Shown: positions 25,210-35,052, counted from the first letter of the stretch. The stretch: 64,000 nucleotides of DNA from Mesorhizobium sp. 65-26 (GCA_001899205.1 MKVL01000025.1:682001-746000), one strand, 5' to 3'. The notes: generated from the letters alone by a model not told the origin. Made by a program: numbers and translations.

Positions 25210-27201
25210 ATGGTTGAGACTGGACATTTCGCGTTGGTTCTGGCTTTCGCGCTGTCGCTGGTGCAGATGACGGTGCCCCTGGTCGGCGCGCGGGTCGGCA
25301 ATCAGCGCATGATGGCCGTCGGTGGCCCGGTGGCGCTGACCGGCTTCGTGCTGACGGCGTTGTCGTTCTGGGCGCTGGCCAGCGCCTATGCCAATTCGGA
25401 CTTCTCGGTGGCGAGCGTGTGGGAAAATTCGCATTCGCTGCAGCCTATGATCTACAAGATCACCGGCACCTGGGGCAATCACGAAGGCTCGATGCTGCTG
25501 TGGGTGCTCATCCTCACCTTCTTCGGCGCGCTCGTTGCCATCTTCGGCGGCAATCTGCCTGCGACCTTGCGTGCCAATGTGCTCGCCGTGCAGGGCACCA
25601 TCGGCGCCGCCTTCTTCCTGTTCATCCTTGCCACGTCCAATCCCTTCGCCAGGCTTTCGCCGGCGCCGATCGAAGGCCGTGACCTCAATCCGATCCTGCA
25701 GGACCTCGGCCTCGCCATCCATCCGCCGCTGCTCTACCTCGGCTATGTCGGGTTCTCAGTCTGTTTCTCCTTTTCGGTTGCGGCCCTCATAGAAGGCCGC
25801 ATCGATGCTTCCTGGGCGCGCTGGGTGCGGCCGTGGACGCTTGTCGCCTGGATGTTCCTCACCGGCGGCATCGCCATGGGGTCCTATTGGGCCTATTATG
25901 AGCTCGGCTGGGGCGGTTTCTGGTTCTGGGATCCGGTCGAGAACGCATCCTTCATGCCGTGGCTGGCCGGCACCGCGCTGCTGCATTCGGCGATCGTCAT
26001 GGAAAAGCGCTCGGCGCTGAAGATCTGGACGCTGCTGCTTGCCATAATCACCTTCTCGCTCTCGCTCCTCGGCACCTTCCTGGTCCGCTCCGGGGTATTG
26101 ACCTCGGTGCATGCCTTCGCCACCGACCCGGCGCGCGGCATCTTCATCCTGTGCATCCTCGTCCTGTTCATCGGCGGATCGCTGTCGCTGTTTGCCCTTC
26201 GCGCTTCCAGCCTGACGGCCGGTGGACTGTTCCAGCCGATCTCGCGCGAGGGAGCGCTGGTCCTCAACAATCTGTTCCTCACCACCGCCACGGCGACCGT
26301 GCTTGTCGGCACGCTCTACCCGCTGGCGCTGGAGGCGCTGACGGGCGACAAGATCTCGGTCGGCGCGCCGTTCTTCAACCTCACCTTCGCTCCGCTGATG
26401 GTGCCGCTGCTGGTCATGGTACCTTTCGGGCCGCTGCTGGCCTGGAAGCGAGGTGATATCCTCGCCGCCGGGCAAAGGCTGATGGCAGCCTTCGCTGTCG
26501 CGCTCGCGGCGATGCTCGTCACGCTGCTGTTCATCAACGGCGCCTCGGTGCTCGCGGCCCTGGGAGCGGGGCTGGCTTTCTGGCTCGTTGCAGGAGCACT
26601 GACCGACCTGGCCGTCAGGTCGGGCCTCGGCAAGGTTTCGCCGCGCGTCGCGCTGGCCCGCTTCGCTGGCCTGCCGCGCTCGGCCTTCGGCACGGCGCTT
26701 GCGCATCTCGGCCTTGGCCTGACGGTGCTCGGCCTTGTCGGCACGCTGTGCTTTGGCACGGAGAAAATCCTGTCCATACGTCCCGGCGAGACTGTGGAAC
26801 TGTCCGGCCATACGCTGCGCTTCCTCGGCCTGACGCCGGCCCAGGGCCCGAATTTCACGGAGGATCGCGGCCGCTTCGCCTTGATCGGCGCGGATGGCAA
26901 TGTTCGCGGTGAAATCAGCTCGGCCAAGCGCTTCTATCCGGTTCGCCAGATGACGACGACGGAATCCGGCATCAGGACGATGTGGCTCAGCCAGCTCTAT
27001 CTCTCGCTGGGCGACGAGGGAGCCGACGGTTCGGTCGTCGTGCGCATCTGGTGGAAGCCGCTGGTGACGCTCATATGGTTGGGCGGCGTGGTGATGATGG
27101 CGGGCGCCGCGCTGTCGCTGATGGACCGGCGCTTGCGTGTCGGTGCTCCGTCGCGGCGCCGCGCCCAGCTTGGCGCGGCTTCGCCGGCGAGTCCGTCATG
27201 A
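25210..27201 (+). CDS. ccmF: haem lyase CcmF (CycK)
   Basis: A 663-residue polytopic inner-membrane protein that ligates haem to apocytochrome c. The haem-handling WWD domain is in WGGFWFWDPVENASFMPWLA, and conserved His residues lie in KITGTWGNHEGSMLLW and ALLHSAIVMEKR. About fifteen hydrophobic helices are present. The ATG at 25210 has TTGGAGG seven bases upstream; an in-frame ATG ten codons earlier lacks one. The last four bases overlap the ccmH start (ATGATG), so translation is coupled. Confidence 0.95.
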   Translation: MVETGHFALVLAFALSLVQMTVPLVGARVGNQRMMAVGGPVALTGFVLTALSFWALASAYANSDFSVASVWENSHSLQPMIYKITGTWGNHEGSMLLWVLILTFFGALVAIFGGNLPATLRANVLAVQGTIGAAFFLFILATSNPFARLSPAPIEGRDLNPILQDLGLAIHPPLLYLGYVGFSVCFSFSVAALIEGRIDASWARWVRPWTLVAWMFLTGGIAMGSYWAYYELGWGGFWFWDPVENASFMPWLAGTALLHSAIVMEKRSALKIWTLLLAIITFSLSLLGTFLVRSGVLTSVHAFATDPARGIFILCILVLFIGGSLSLFALRASSLTAGGLFQPISREGALVLNNLFLTTATATVLVGTLYPLALEALTGDKISVGAPFFNLTFAPLMVPLLVMVPFGPLLAWKRGDILAAGQRLMAAFAVALAAMLVTLLFINGASVLAALGAGLAFWLVAGALTDLAVRSGLGKVSPRVALARFAGLPRSAFGTALAHLGLGLTVLGLVGTLCFGTEKILSIRPGETVELSGHTLRFLGLTPAQGPNFTEDRGRFALIGADGNVRGEISSAKRFYPVRQMTTTESGIRTMWLSQLYLSLGDEGADGSVVVRIWWKPLVTLIWLGGVVMMAGAALSLMDRRLRVGAPSRRRAQLGAASPASPS

Positions 27202-27692
27202 TGGCGGCCGGCGCCAGGCGGTTGTGGGCGATCAGGCTGTGCGCGGCCGCCGCGGCCCTCTGGTTCGCGATCCTGGGCGCTGGCACTGCGCTGGCGATCA
27301 ACCCAGACGAAGTTCTGGCCGATCCGGCGCTGGAGGCACGTGCGCGCGCCCTTTCCGAGGGCCTGCGCTGCATGGTCTGCCAAAACCAGTCGATCGATGA
27401 ATCCGACGCCGATCTTGCCCGCGACCTGCGCGTGCTCGTGCGTCAGCGCATCCTCGCCGGCGACACCGACCAGCAGGTCACGGACTACATTGTCTCCCGC
27501 TATGGAGAGTTCGTGCTGCTGAAACCGCGCTTCGGCGCGCGCACCGCCCTGCTGTGGGGCACGCCGCTCATCCTGCTCGTGGCTGGCGGCATATTCGTCC
27601 TGCTCGGCACGCGTTCACGGCGCGCCAACGCCACGAAGGCGCTGACCGCCGAGGAGCAGGCCGCGCTGGATGCCGTCCTGCGACGGGAGTAG
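27198..27692 (+). CDS. ccmH: cytochrome c biogenesis thiol reductase CcmH (CycL)
   Basis: A 164-residue periplasmic protein anchored at both ends. The signal/anchor is LCAAAAALWFAILGAGTALA; the thiol motif is in LRCMVCQNQSIDESDADLAR (C-x-x-C), followed by the three-helix bundle typical of the family, and a C-terminal helix LLWGTPLILLVAGGIFVLLG. It keeps apocytochrome cysteines reduced for haem attachment. No CcmG-type thioredoxin is encoded in this operon, as usual in rhizobia where it lies elsewhere. Confidence 0.94.
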   Translation: MMAAGARRLWAIRLCAAAAALWFAILGAGTALAINPDEVLADPALEARARALSEGLRCMVCQNQSIDESDADLARDLRVLVRQRILAGDTDQQVTDYIVSRYGEFVLLKPRFGARTALLWGTPLILLVAGGIFVLLGTRSRRANATKALTAEEQAALDAVLRRE

Positions 27693-27734
27693 GCGCGACG
27701 CCGAAAAGCGTGAAGCGTGTTTCGGGCGGGAACC

Positions 27735-27766
27735 CTCCTGAAACCATCGAGGCCTGATTTCAGGAG
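27735..27766 (+). terminator. stem-loop after ccmH
   Basis: A perfect 9-base stem, CTCCTGAAA at 27735-27743 with TTTCAGGAG at 27758-27766, around a 14-base loop. It begins 43 bases after the ccmH stop and ahead of the degP promoter region. No T-run follows. Confidence 0.5.
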
Positions 27767-27949
27767 CGTCGGAGGCTCGAATGGCGAGCCAGCGGGCCGG
27801 TTTGACTACCGAGGCACGCGCGGCATTCTCATAGGCCGACATTAACAAAAATTCATTCGTCGGAAAGGGCGCCGTAATGTGCGCCGCTCTAACTCTTGTT
27901 CCCGAGGATGCACTTCGAGACGCGTCCAACCATAAAGGATACGAGATCC

Positions 27950-29494
27950 ATGAATGTTGCCCCCAATTCATATTCCCGTTCACGCAAGCGCCTGCTGACC
28001 GCCGTTGCTTCGCTGGCTCTCGTCGGCGCCATCGGCGCGGGCGCGCTGACCACCGGCACGAGCCCGGTGCTGGCCGACGCGGTTCGCGTCGAGGCGCCGC
28101 AGATGCCGAGCTTCGCCGACGTGGTGGAGCACGTTTCGCCGGCCGTCGTGAGCGTCAAGGTCAAGGCCAAGATCGAGCCGACCGCCGATGACGGCTCGGA
28201 CCCGTTCCAGGGGCCTGACGGCTTCAACAATCTCCCGAACAACCCCCAGCTCCGCCGCTTCTTCAAGGAATTCCGTGGCTTCGGCGGCCAGGACCAGGAC
28301 GGTAACCGCCGCTTTGGCCGTCGCGATCACAACAACGACCAGCCGCGCCCGGTGGCGCAGGGATCGGGCTTCTTCATTTCGGAGGACGGCTATCTCGTCA
28401 CCAACAACCATGTGGTCTCGGAAGGCTCGTCCTTCACCGTCGTGACCAATGACGGCAAGGAGCTCGACGCCAAGCTGGTCGGCACCGATCCTCGCACCGA
28501 CCTCGCCGTGCTCAAGGTCGACGGCGGCAAGTTCACCTACGTCGACTTCGCCGACGACTCCAAGGTGCGAGTCGGCGACTGGGTCGTTGCGGTCGGCAAT
28601 CCGTTCGGCCTCGGCGGCACGGTGACGGCCGGTATCGTCTCGGCGCGTGGCCGCGACATCGGCGCTGGCCCGTATGACGACTTCCTGCAGATCGATGCCT
28701 CGGTGAACCGCGGCAATTCGGGTGGCCCGACCTTCAACCTCAACGGCCAGGTCGTCGGCATCAACACCGCGATCTTCTCGCCGTCGGGCGGCAGCGTCGG
28801 CATCGCCTTCGACATCCCCGCCTCGACCGCCAAGGAAGTGGTCAACGACCTGATGAAGAACGGCGCGGTCCAGCGCGGCTGGCTCGGCGTCGAGATCCAG
28901 CCGGTCACCGCGGACATCGCCGAATCGCTCGGCCTGAAGTCGGATAAGGGCGCGCTCGTTTCCAGCGCCCAGGAGGACGGTCCGGGCAAGAAGGCCGGCA
29001 TCGTCGCCGGCGACGTCATCACTCAGGTGGACGGCAAGGATGTCGGCTCGCCGAAGGAACTCGCCCGCGTCATCGGCGCTTATTCGCCCGGCAAGTCCGT
29101 CGACGTCACCGTCTGGCGTGACGGCAAGAGCCAGTCCGTGAAGGTCGATCTCGGCAAGCTGCCGGCAAGTGACAAGCAGGCCTCGAACGATGACGGCAAG
29201 CAGGCCGCGCCGGACAAGCCCGATACGCTGGCCGATCTCGGCCTCACGGTCACCAAGTCGGATAAGGGCAAGGGGCTGGTGGTGACCGATGTCGACCCCG
29301 ACAGCCAGGCCGCCGATCGCGGCATCCAGCCGGGAGACGTCATCACCTCGGTCAATTCCGCCGAGGTCAGCACGCCCGACGACGTCACCAAGGCGATGAG
29401 CGATGCGGTCAAGGCCGGCCGCAAGGCCGTGCTGATGCAGATCACGCGGGACGACAGCAACCGCTTCGTCGCGCTGCCCGTCGGCAAGGGCTGA
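27950..29494 (+). CDS. degP: DegP/HtrA-type periplasmic serine protease
   Basis: A 514-residue periplasmic protease and chaperone for misfolded envelope proteins. The N-terminus carries a basic segment with a long signal peptide (KRLLTAVASLALVGAIGAGA and on to VLADA). The trypsin-like domain has the triad His in LVTNNHVVSEGS, Asp in DPRTDLAVLKVDGG and Ser in VNRGNSGGPTFN. Two PDZ domains follow, with GWLGVEIQPVTADIAESLGL opening the first and a second near the C-terminus (VTDVDPDSQAADRGIQPGDV). A Gly/Asp/Arg-rich insert near residue 90-125 is typical of rhizobial DegP1. ATG at 27950 has AAGGA 12 bases upstream. The downstream two-component system and glnE order is conserved in rhizobia. Confidence 0.92.
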   Translation: MNVAPNSYSRSRKRLLTAVASLALVGAIGAGALTTGTSPVLADAVRVEAPQMPSFADVVEHVSPAVVSVKVKAKIEPTADDGSDPFQGPDGFNNLPNNPQLRRFFKEFRGFGGQDQDGNRRFGRRDHNNDQPRPVAQGSGFFISEDGYLVTNNHVVSEGSSFTVVTNDGKELDAKLVGTDPRTDLAVLKVDGGKFTYVDFADDSKVRVGDWVVAVGNPFGLGGTVTAGIVSARGRDIGAGPYDDFLQIDASVNRGNSGGPTFNLNGQVVGINTAIFSPSGGSVGIAFDIPASTAKEVVNDLMKNGAVQRGWLGVEIQPVTADIAESLGLKSDKGALVSSAQEDGPGKKAGIVAGDVITQVDGKDVGSPKELARVIGAYSPGKSVDVTVWRDGKSQSVKVDLGKLPASDKQASNDDGKQAAPDKPDTLADLGLTVTKSDKGKGLVVTDVDPDSQAADRGIQPGDVITSVNSAEVSTPDDVTKAMSDAVKAGRKAVLMQITRDDSNRFVALPVGKG

Positions 29495-29507
29495 CGAGCG
29501 ACAGGAC

Positions 29508-29556
29508 TTTTCCGGTGCGATGGTTTCAAACACCCCCGAGCCATCGCGCGGGAAAG
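29508..29556 (+). terminator. long stem-loop after degP
   Basis: A core 7-base stem (29517-29523 with 29541-29547) extends outward with one mismatch to about 15 pairs across 29508-29556. It starts 13 bases after the degP stop. It is the first of two strong hairpins in the 360-base gap between degP and the next gene; otherwise I see no gene in that gap. Confidence 0.55.
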
Positions 29557-29600
29557 CACGGGGCCCGAATACGTTAGTCAGTCACCGTGTTCCGACCCCC

Positions 29601-29642
29601 GCGGCAGCGGGTTCCCATCGCCCGCTGCCGCGTCACCTTTTT
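29601..29642 (+). terminator. rho-independent-type terminator between degP and the response regulator
   Basis: A perfect 11-base GC-rich stem, GCGGCAGCGGG at 29601-29611 with CCCGCTGCCGC at 29621-29631, around a nine-base loop, followed seven bases later by five Ts at 29638-29642. This is the clearest terminator in the window and separates degP from the two-component operon. The remaining 29643-29854 is presumably the promoter region of that operon. Confidence 0.7.
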
Positions 29643-29854
29643 CGGCACGCCGTTTCGTGATTCCGGTCCGCACGGCGATGTGCCAGGGCAATTCAGGGCA
29701 AGCACGCCACGCTTGCTTCGGGAGTTGCGAAACACAAGGACATGGAGCAGTGGAAGCGATCCTGTTTTCGCCGGAACTGCCCCGGCAAAGCAGGACGGCC
29801 ATGATGCAGATGTCGGCCACTAAACCTTCCGATGAAATCGCGTATAACGGTTCT

Positions 29855-30529
29855 ATGAAGATTCTCGTCATAGAAGACGACCGCGAGGCCGCCGATTATC
29901 TGCAGAAGGCCTTCGCCGAGGCCGGCCATACCGCGCATGTCGCCGGTGACGGCGAAACCGGCTTCGCGCTCGCTGACGCCGGCGACTATGATGTCATGGT
30001 GATCGACCGCATGATGCCGCGCCGCGACGGTCTTTCGGTTATCGCCGGCCTGCGTTCGCGCGGCAACACGACGCCGGTGCTGATCCTCTCGGCGCTTGGC
30101 GAAGTGGACGACCGGGTCACCGGCCTGCGCGCCGGCGGCGACGACTATCTCACCAAGCCCTACGCCTTCTCCGAACTGCTCGCCCGGGTCGAGGTGCTGA
30201 ACCGCCGTGCCAGCGCCAAGGAAGCCGAGACCATCTATCGCGTGGGCGACCTCGAGCTCGACCGGCTCTCGCATTCGGTCCGCCGCGCCGCGCGCGAGAT
30301 CACGCTTCAGCCGCGCGAGTTCCGCCTGCTGGAATATCTGATGCGCCATGCCGGTCAGGTGGTGACGCGTACCATGCTGCTCGAGAACGTGTGGGACTAC
30401 CATTTCGATCCGCAGACCAACGTCATCGACGTCCATGTCTCGCGCCTGCGCGGCAAGATCGAGAAGGGCTTCGACAAGCCGATCCTGCATACCATTCGCG
30501 GTGCCGGCTACATGCTGAAAAGCGGCTAG
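29855..30529 (+). CDS. OmpR-family response regulator
   Basis: A 224-residue regulator. Receiver domain: acidic pair in ILVIEDDREA, phosphoryl Asp in DVMVIDRMMPRRDG, Lys in DDYLTKPYAFSE. The winged helix contains LQPREFRLLEYLMRHAGQVV and NVIDVHVSRLRGKIEKGF. The frame is open upstream for another 66 codons, but MKILVIEDD is the normal family start. The kinase gene begins six bases after its stop. It matches the regulator found between degP1 and glnE in Sinorhizobium; its signal and targets are not known to me. Confidence 0.88.
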   Translation: MKILVIEDDREAADYLQKAFAEAGHTAHVAGDGETGFALADAGDYDVMVIDRMMPRRDGLSVIAGLRSRGNTTPVLILSALGEVDDRVTGLRAGGDDYLTKPYAFSELLARVEVLNRRASAKEAETIYRVGDLELDRLSHSVRRAAREITLQPREFRLLEYLMRHAGQVVTRTMLLENVWDYHFDPQTNVIDVHVSRLRGKIEKGFDKPILHTIRGAGYMLKSG

Positions 30530-30535
30530 CCGCCA

Positions 30536-32020
30536 ATGTCCCTGTCCGTGCCTGCCATCATGAAGACGACGGCTGCGCGGCTTTCGGCCCTCTACCTGCT
30601 GCTCTTCGCCATCTGCGCGGTCGCGCTGGTCTTCTACATGACCTCGCTTTCGGCGCGCATGCTGACGGCGCAGACGCAGGATACCATCAATGACGAGGTG
30701 GCCGGCCTTGCGCACGCCTACCAGCGCGGCGGCCTGCCGGTGCTGGCCCGGGTGGTCGAGCAGCGGTCGCGCCAGCCCGGCGCGAATCTGTACCTGATCG
30801 CCGACGCCAACGGCCAGATACTCACCGGAAACGTGCAGAGCCTGGAGCCGGGCGTCCTCGATACCGAAGGCTGGACGGAGCGCCCGTTCTACTACCAGCG
30901 CTTCGGCGAGGGCGAGCTGGAACGGCAGCGCGCGCAGTCCTCCGACCAGAACGGCGAGCAGAGCACACCTCAACCCAATGGCGCCGACGCGCAATCGGGC
31001 GAAAAGGGACACAACGCGATCGCCATCGTGCTTCGACTGCCGAACCAGATGATCATGCTCGTCGGCCGCGACCTTGGCGAGCCGGAGCGCTTCCGCGCCG
31101 TCATCAAGCGGTCGCTGATGCTGGCGCTGGGCATGATGGGGCTGGGCGGGCTGCTGATCTGGTTCTTCGTCGGGCAGGCGGCTTTGAAACGCATCGACAG
31201 CGTGTCGGAGGCGAGCCGGCGCATCATGGGCGGCGACCTTTCCGGCCGCCTGCCGGTCACCGGCGCGGGCGACGAGTTCGACCGGCTGTCGGAAAACCTC
31301 AACACCATGCTCGCCAGGATCGCGACGCTGAACGAGGGCCTGAAGCAGGTCTCCGACAACATCGCCCACGACCTGAAAACGCCGCTAACCCGGCTGCGCA
31401 ACCGCGCCGAGGCGACGCTGTCGGGCAAGCACAACACGGCCGATTACCGCAGGGCGCTCGAGGGCACGATCACGGAATCCGACCAGCTGATCAAAACCTT
31501 CAATGCCATCCTGATGATCTCGCGCCTAGAGGCTGGCTATTCGTCGGAAAGCACCACGCGGGTCGACCTGTCGGCCGCCGTGCGCGACGTCGTCGAGCTT
31601 TACGAGCCCGTCGCTGAGGAGGCCGGCGTCTCGCTGCAGGCGAATATCGAAGGTCCCTTCACGGTCGTTGGCAATCGCGAACTCGTCGCCCAGGCGCTGT
31701 CGAACATCGTCGACAACGCGATCAAGTACTCCACCGATTCCACCGCCGCGCCGGCTGTTCGCGTATCGCTCGAACGCGCCGATGGTCACATAAAGCTCGC
31801 CGTCGTCGACAACGGCCAGGGCATTCCCGACGACGTCGACCGTTCGCGGGTGACGGAACGGTTCGTGCGCCTGGAGAAGAGCCGTTCCCAGCCAGGCTCG
31901 GGCCTCGGCCTCAGCCTCGCCAAGGCAATCATGACATTTCATGGCGGCCGGCTTGATCTTCTGCCTGGCAATCCTGGACTATCCGTGGTCATGAGTTTTC
32001 CCGAACGGGGGGAGCATTGA
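30536..32020 (+). CDS. sensor histidine kinase paired with the preceding regulator
   Basis: A 494-residue membrane kinase. Helix 1 is LSALYLLLFAICAVALVFYM; a periplasmic domain of about 150 residues contains a Gln/Ser/Pro-rich low-complexity patch; helix 2 is MLALGMMGLGGLLIWFFVGQ. HAMP follows, then the H-box SDNIAHDLKTPLTRLRNR, N-box LSNIVDNAIKYS, G1 DNGQGIPDD and G2 GSGLGLSLAKAI. Its stop overlaps the glnE start by one base (TGATG), so synthesis of the nitrogen enzyme is coupled to it. Whether that has regulatory meaning is unknown. Confidence 0.88.
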   Translation: MSLSVPAIMKTTAARLSALYLLLFAICAVALVFYMTSLSARMLTAQTQDTINDEVAGLAHAYQRGGLPVLARVVEQRSRQPGANLYLIADANGQILTGNVQSLEPGVLDTEGWTERPFYYQRFGEGELERQRAQSSDQNGEQSTPQPNGADAQSGEKGHNAIAIVLRLPNQMIMLVGRDLGEPERFRAVIKRSLMLALGMMGLGGLLIWFFVGQAALKRIDSVSEASRRIMGGDLSGRLPVTGAGDEFDRLSENLNTMLARIATLNEGLKQVSDNIAHDLKTPLTRLRNRAEATLSGKHNTADYRRALEGTITESDQLIKTFNAILMISRLEAGYSSESTTRVDLSAAVRDVVELYEPVAEEAGVSLQANIEGPFTVVGNRELVAQALSNIVDNAIKYSTDSTAAPAVRVSLERADGHIKLAVVDNGQGIPDDVDRSRVTERFVRLEKSRSQPGSGLGLSLAKAIMTFHGGRLDLLPGNPGLSVVMSFPERGEH

Positions 32021-34986
32021 TGGCGGGAAGGGCGGTTGCGAAGGAACGGCAGGCCGGCTGGTTGCTGAAGCCTGTGGTGCGGCTCGTCGCCATGGACGAG
32101 GCGGCCGCCCGCGAGGCGCTGGCGGAGATCGCTTTGGCCGCGCGGGAGGAAGATCTCGACCGGCTGGCGGATTTCCTCGCGGCAAAGAGCGATGCGCAGG
32201 CCTTCCTCGCCGCTGTGTTTGATCTGTCGCCGTTCCTGCGCGATGTGGCGCGGCGACGCCCCGCCATTCTCGACGCGCTCTTCGACCATACGGTCGAAGC
32301 TCGCTTGGCCGAGCTCGGCGCCGCGATCGAAGCCGTGTCGCGCGCCGACGGTGCGTCCGAGGCAGGCGTCATGATGGGTCTGCGCCAGCTCAAGTCAGAG
32401 GCGCATTTCCTGATCGCGCTGTCCGATCTCGCGGGCGAGGCCGAGCCCGCCGCCACGGTGCGGCGGCTGAGCGATCTTGCCGACGCATGCATCCGCGCGG
32501 CGATCGATTTTCTGCTTCGCGACGCTCATCAGCAAGGCAAGCTCAGGCTGCCCGATCCCGAACAGCCGGCGCTCCAGTCCGGATGGATCGTGCTTGGCAT
32601 GGGCAAGCTCGGCGCGCACGAGTTGAACTTCTCGTCCGACATCGATCTCGTCGTGTTCTTCGATCCCGAGGCGCCCGCCGTCATCGATCCGCTGGACGCG
32701 ACGGACCTGTTCTCTCGCCTTACCCGCCGGCTGGTGCGCATCCTGCAGGATCGCACCGAGCACGGCTACGTCTTTCGAACCGACCTCCGGCTGCGGCCCG
32801 ATCCCGGCTCGACGCCGCTGGCGATCCCCGTGGAAGCGGCGTTGCGCTATTACGAGGCGCGCGGCCAGAACTGGGAGCGCGCCGCCATGATCAAGGCGCG
32901 CCCCGTGGCGGGCGACCTTGCCGCCGGCGCCGCGTTCCTGAGGGAATTGCTGCCCTATATCTGGCGCAAGTACATGGACTATGCGGCGATCGCCGACGTC
33001 CATTCGATCAAGCGACAGATCCATGCCCACAAGGGCCATGGCGAGATCGCCGTGAAGGGCCACAACGTCAAGCTCGGTCGCGGCGGAATTCGCGAGATCG
33101 AGTTCTTCGTGCAGACGCAGCAGCTCATCGCCGGCGGGCGCTTTCCGGAACTGCGCGGCCGCGAGACAGTGCCGATGCTCGGCCAGCTCGCCGAGCGTGG
33201 CTGGATCACCACCGAGGCGCGCGACGCGCTAGCCAGCCAGTACTGGTTCCTGCGCCGCGTCGAACATGCCGTGCAGATGGTCGCCGACGAGCAGACCCAT
33301 ACGCTTCCAGAGGACGACGAAGGCCTCGAACGCATCGCCCGCATGCTGGGCTATGCCGGCGCCGCTCCCTTCGCGGAGGTGTTCCGCGGCTCGCTGCAGC
33401 AGGTCGAGCGCCATTACGCCGCGCTGTTCGAGACCGCGCCCGAGCTTTCGGCGGGTGTCGGCAACCTGGTGTTCACCGGCGATGTCGACGATCCCGATAC
33501 GCTGCGCACCTTGCAGGGCCTCGGCTTCCAGCGGCCGAGCGACATCTGCCGGGTCATCCGTGGCTGGCATTTCGGCCGCTACCGCGTCACCCAGTCCGCC
33601 GAAGCGCGCGAGCGGCTGACCGAGCTGACGCCGGCGCTGCTACGTGCTTTCGGGCAGACGCGGCGCGCCGACGAGGCGCTCATGCGCTTCGACGAGTTCC
33701 TTGCCGGTCTGCCTGCCGGCATCCAGCTCTTTTCGCTGCTGCAGTCCAATCCGGCGCTGCTCAAGCTGTTGGCGACGATCATGGGGGCCGCGCCGCGGCT
33801 CGCGGCGATCATCACCCGCCGCCCGCACGTCTTCGACGGCCTGCTCGATCCGGCGCTGCTGTCGGAACTGCCGGACCGCGCCTATCTGTCGGCGCGGCTG
33901 TCGGCGTTCATCGAGGGCGATCGTGCCTATGAGGATGTGCTCGACCGGTTGCGCATCTTCGCGGCCGAGCAGAAGTTCCTCATCGGCGTTCGCCTCCTGG
34001 CCGGCTCGATCGATCCGTCGCGTGCCGGGCGGGCCTTTTCCGATCTCGCCGATCTCACCATCGAGGCTTCGCTGCGCGCCGTCATGGCCGAGTTCGCCTC
34101 CCGCCATGGCAACATCGCCGGCGGCAAGGTTTCGCTGCTCGGCATGGGCAAGCTCGGCAGCCGCGAACTGACCGCCGGCTCCGACGTCGACCTGATCCTG
34201 CTCTACGATCATGATGCGGATGCCGACGAATCCGACGGCGAGAAGCCGCTCGCGCCCTCGCACTACTACACGCGCATGACGCAGCGGCTGATCGCGGCCG
34301 TTTCCGCGCCGACGGCCGAAGGCGTGCTCTATGAGCTCGATCTTCGCCTGCGGCCCTCCGGCAATAAGGGGCCGGTCGCCACTCACATAGATTCGTTCAA
34401 GAAATATCAGCGCCAGGACGCCTGGACCTGGGAGCATATGGCGCTGGCGCGCGCCCGCGCGATGGCGGGCGACGAAGCGCTGGGCCGCGAGGTCGAAGCG
34501 GAAGTCGCGGCGCTGCTGGCGCTGCCGCGCGACGCCGCCAAGGTGAAGGCGGAAGCCTCCGACATGCGCGCGATGATCGAGGCGGAAAAGCCGGCGCGCG
34601 ACCTCTGGGACATCAAGCTGGTCCCCGGAGGTCTGATCGATCTGGAGTTCATTGCCCAGGTCGCGGTCATTATCGGTCAGCTCGAGCCCGGCCCACGCGT
34701 CACGGGCACGGCCCAGATTCTGTCGCGGCTGTCGCCCAGCTTCGCGGAGGCTGATGTCAAGCAGGAGCTCGGCGAAGCCTATTCGCTTTATCTGGCGGTC
34801 ACGCAGATGACGCGGCTCTGCCTCACCGGTGTCTTCGAGCGCGAGGACGTGCCGCCGGGGCTATCGGATCTGCTTCTGGCGGTCACCGACCTGCCGGATT
34901 TCGGTGTGCTTGAGGCACATCTTAAGGAAACGTCGCGAAAGGTCAGGCAGGATTTCGACCTTTTGCTACGTGCGAAACGATCGTGA
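32020..34986 (+). CDS. glnE: bifunctional glutamine synthetase adenylyltransferase/removase GlnE
   Basis: A 988-residue enzyme that adenylylates and deadenylylates glutamine synthetase in response to PII and glutamine, setting nitrogen assimilation. Two nucleotidyltransferase domains are visible: GMGKLGAHELNFSSDIDLVV from residue 193 (adenylyl-removing half) and GMGKLGSRELTAGSDVDLIL from residue 708 (adenylyl-transferring half), both with the metal-binding D-x-D. Helical linkers (KGHNVKLGRGGIREIEFFVQ and KLVPGGLIDLEFIAQ) match the family. Length is normal. It overlaps the preceding kinase stop by one base. Confidence 0.95.
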   Translation: MAGRAVAKERQAGWLLKPVVRLVAMDEAAAREALAEIALAAREEDLDRLADFLAAKSDAQAFLAAVFDLSPFLRDVARRRPAILDALFDHTVEARLAELGAAIEAVSRADGASEAGVMMGLRQLKSEAHFLIALSDLAGEAEPAATVRRLSDLADACIRAAIDFLLRDAHQQGKLRLPDPEQPALQSGWIVLGMGKLGAHELNFSSDIDLVVFFDPEAPAVIDPLDATDLFSRLTRRLVRILQDRTEHGYVFRTDLRLRPDPGSTPLAIPVEAALRYYEARGQNWERAAMIKARPVAGDLAAGAAFLRELLPYIWRKYMDYAAIADVHSIKRQIHAHKGHGEIAVKGHNVKLGRGGIREIEFFVQTQQLIAGGRFPELRGRETVPMLGQLAERGWITTEARDALASQYWFLRRVEHAVQMVADEQTHTLPEDDEGLERIARMLGYAGAAPFAEVFRGSLQQVERHYAALFETAPELSAGVGNLVFTGDVDDPDTLRTLQGLGFQRPSDICRVIRGWHFGRYRVTQSAEARERLTELTPALLRAFGQTRRADEALMRFDEFLAGLPAGIQLFSLLQSNPALLKLLATIMGAAPRLAAIITRRPHVFDGLLDPALLSELPDRAYLSARLSAFIEGDRAYEDVLDRLRIFAAEQKFLIGVRLLAGSIDPSRAGRAFSDLADLTIEASLRAVMAEFASRHGNIAGGKVSLLGMGKLGSRELTAGSDVDLILLYDHDADADESDGEKPLAPSHYYTRMTQRLIAAVSAPTAEGVLYELDLRLRPSGNKGPVATHIDSFKKYQRQDAWTWEHMALARARAMAGDEALGREVEAEVAALLALPRDAAKVKAEASDMRAMIEAEKPARDLWDIKLVPGGLIDLEFIAQVAVIIGQLEPGPRVTGTAQILSRLSPSFAEADVKQELGEAYSLYLAVTQMTRLCLTGVFEREDVPPGLSDLLLAVTDLPDFGVLEAHLKETSRKVRQDFDLLLRAKRS

Positions 34987-35052
34987 CGTGACGGTGAAAA
35001 CGTCGGGCCGTTTCGATCAGCATCGGGGGTGACGATGCAAAGGAGAAGTCCA

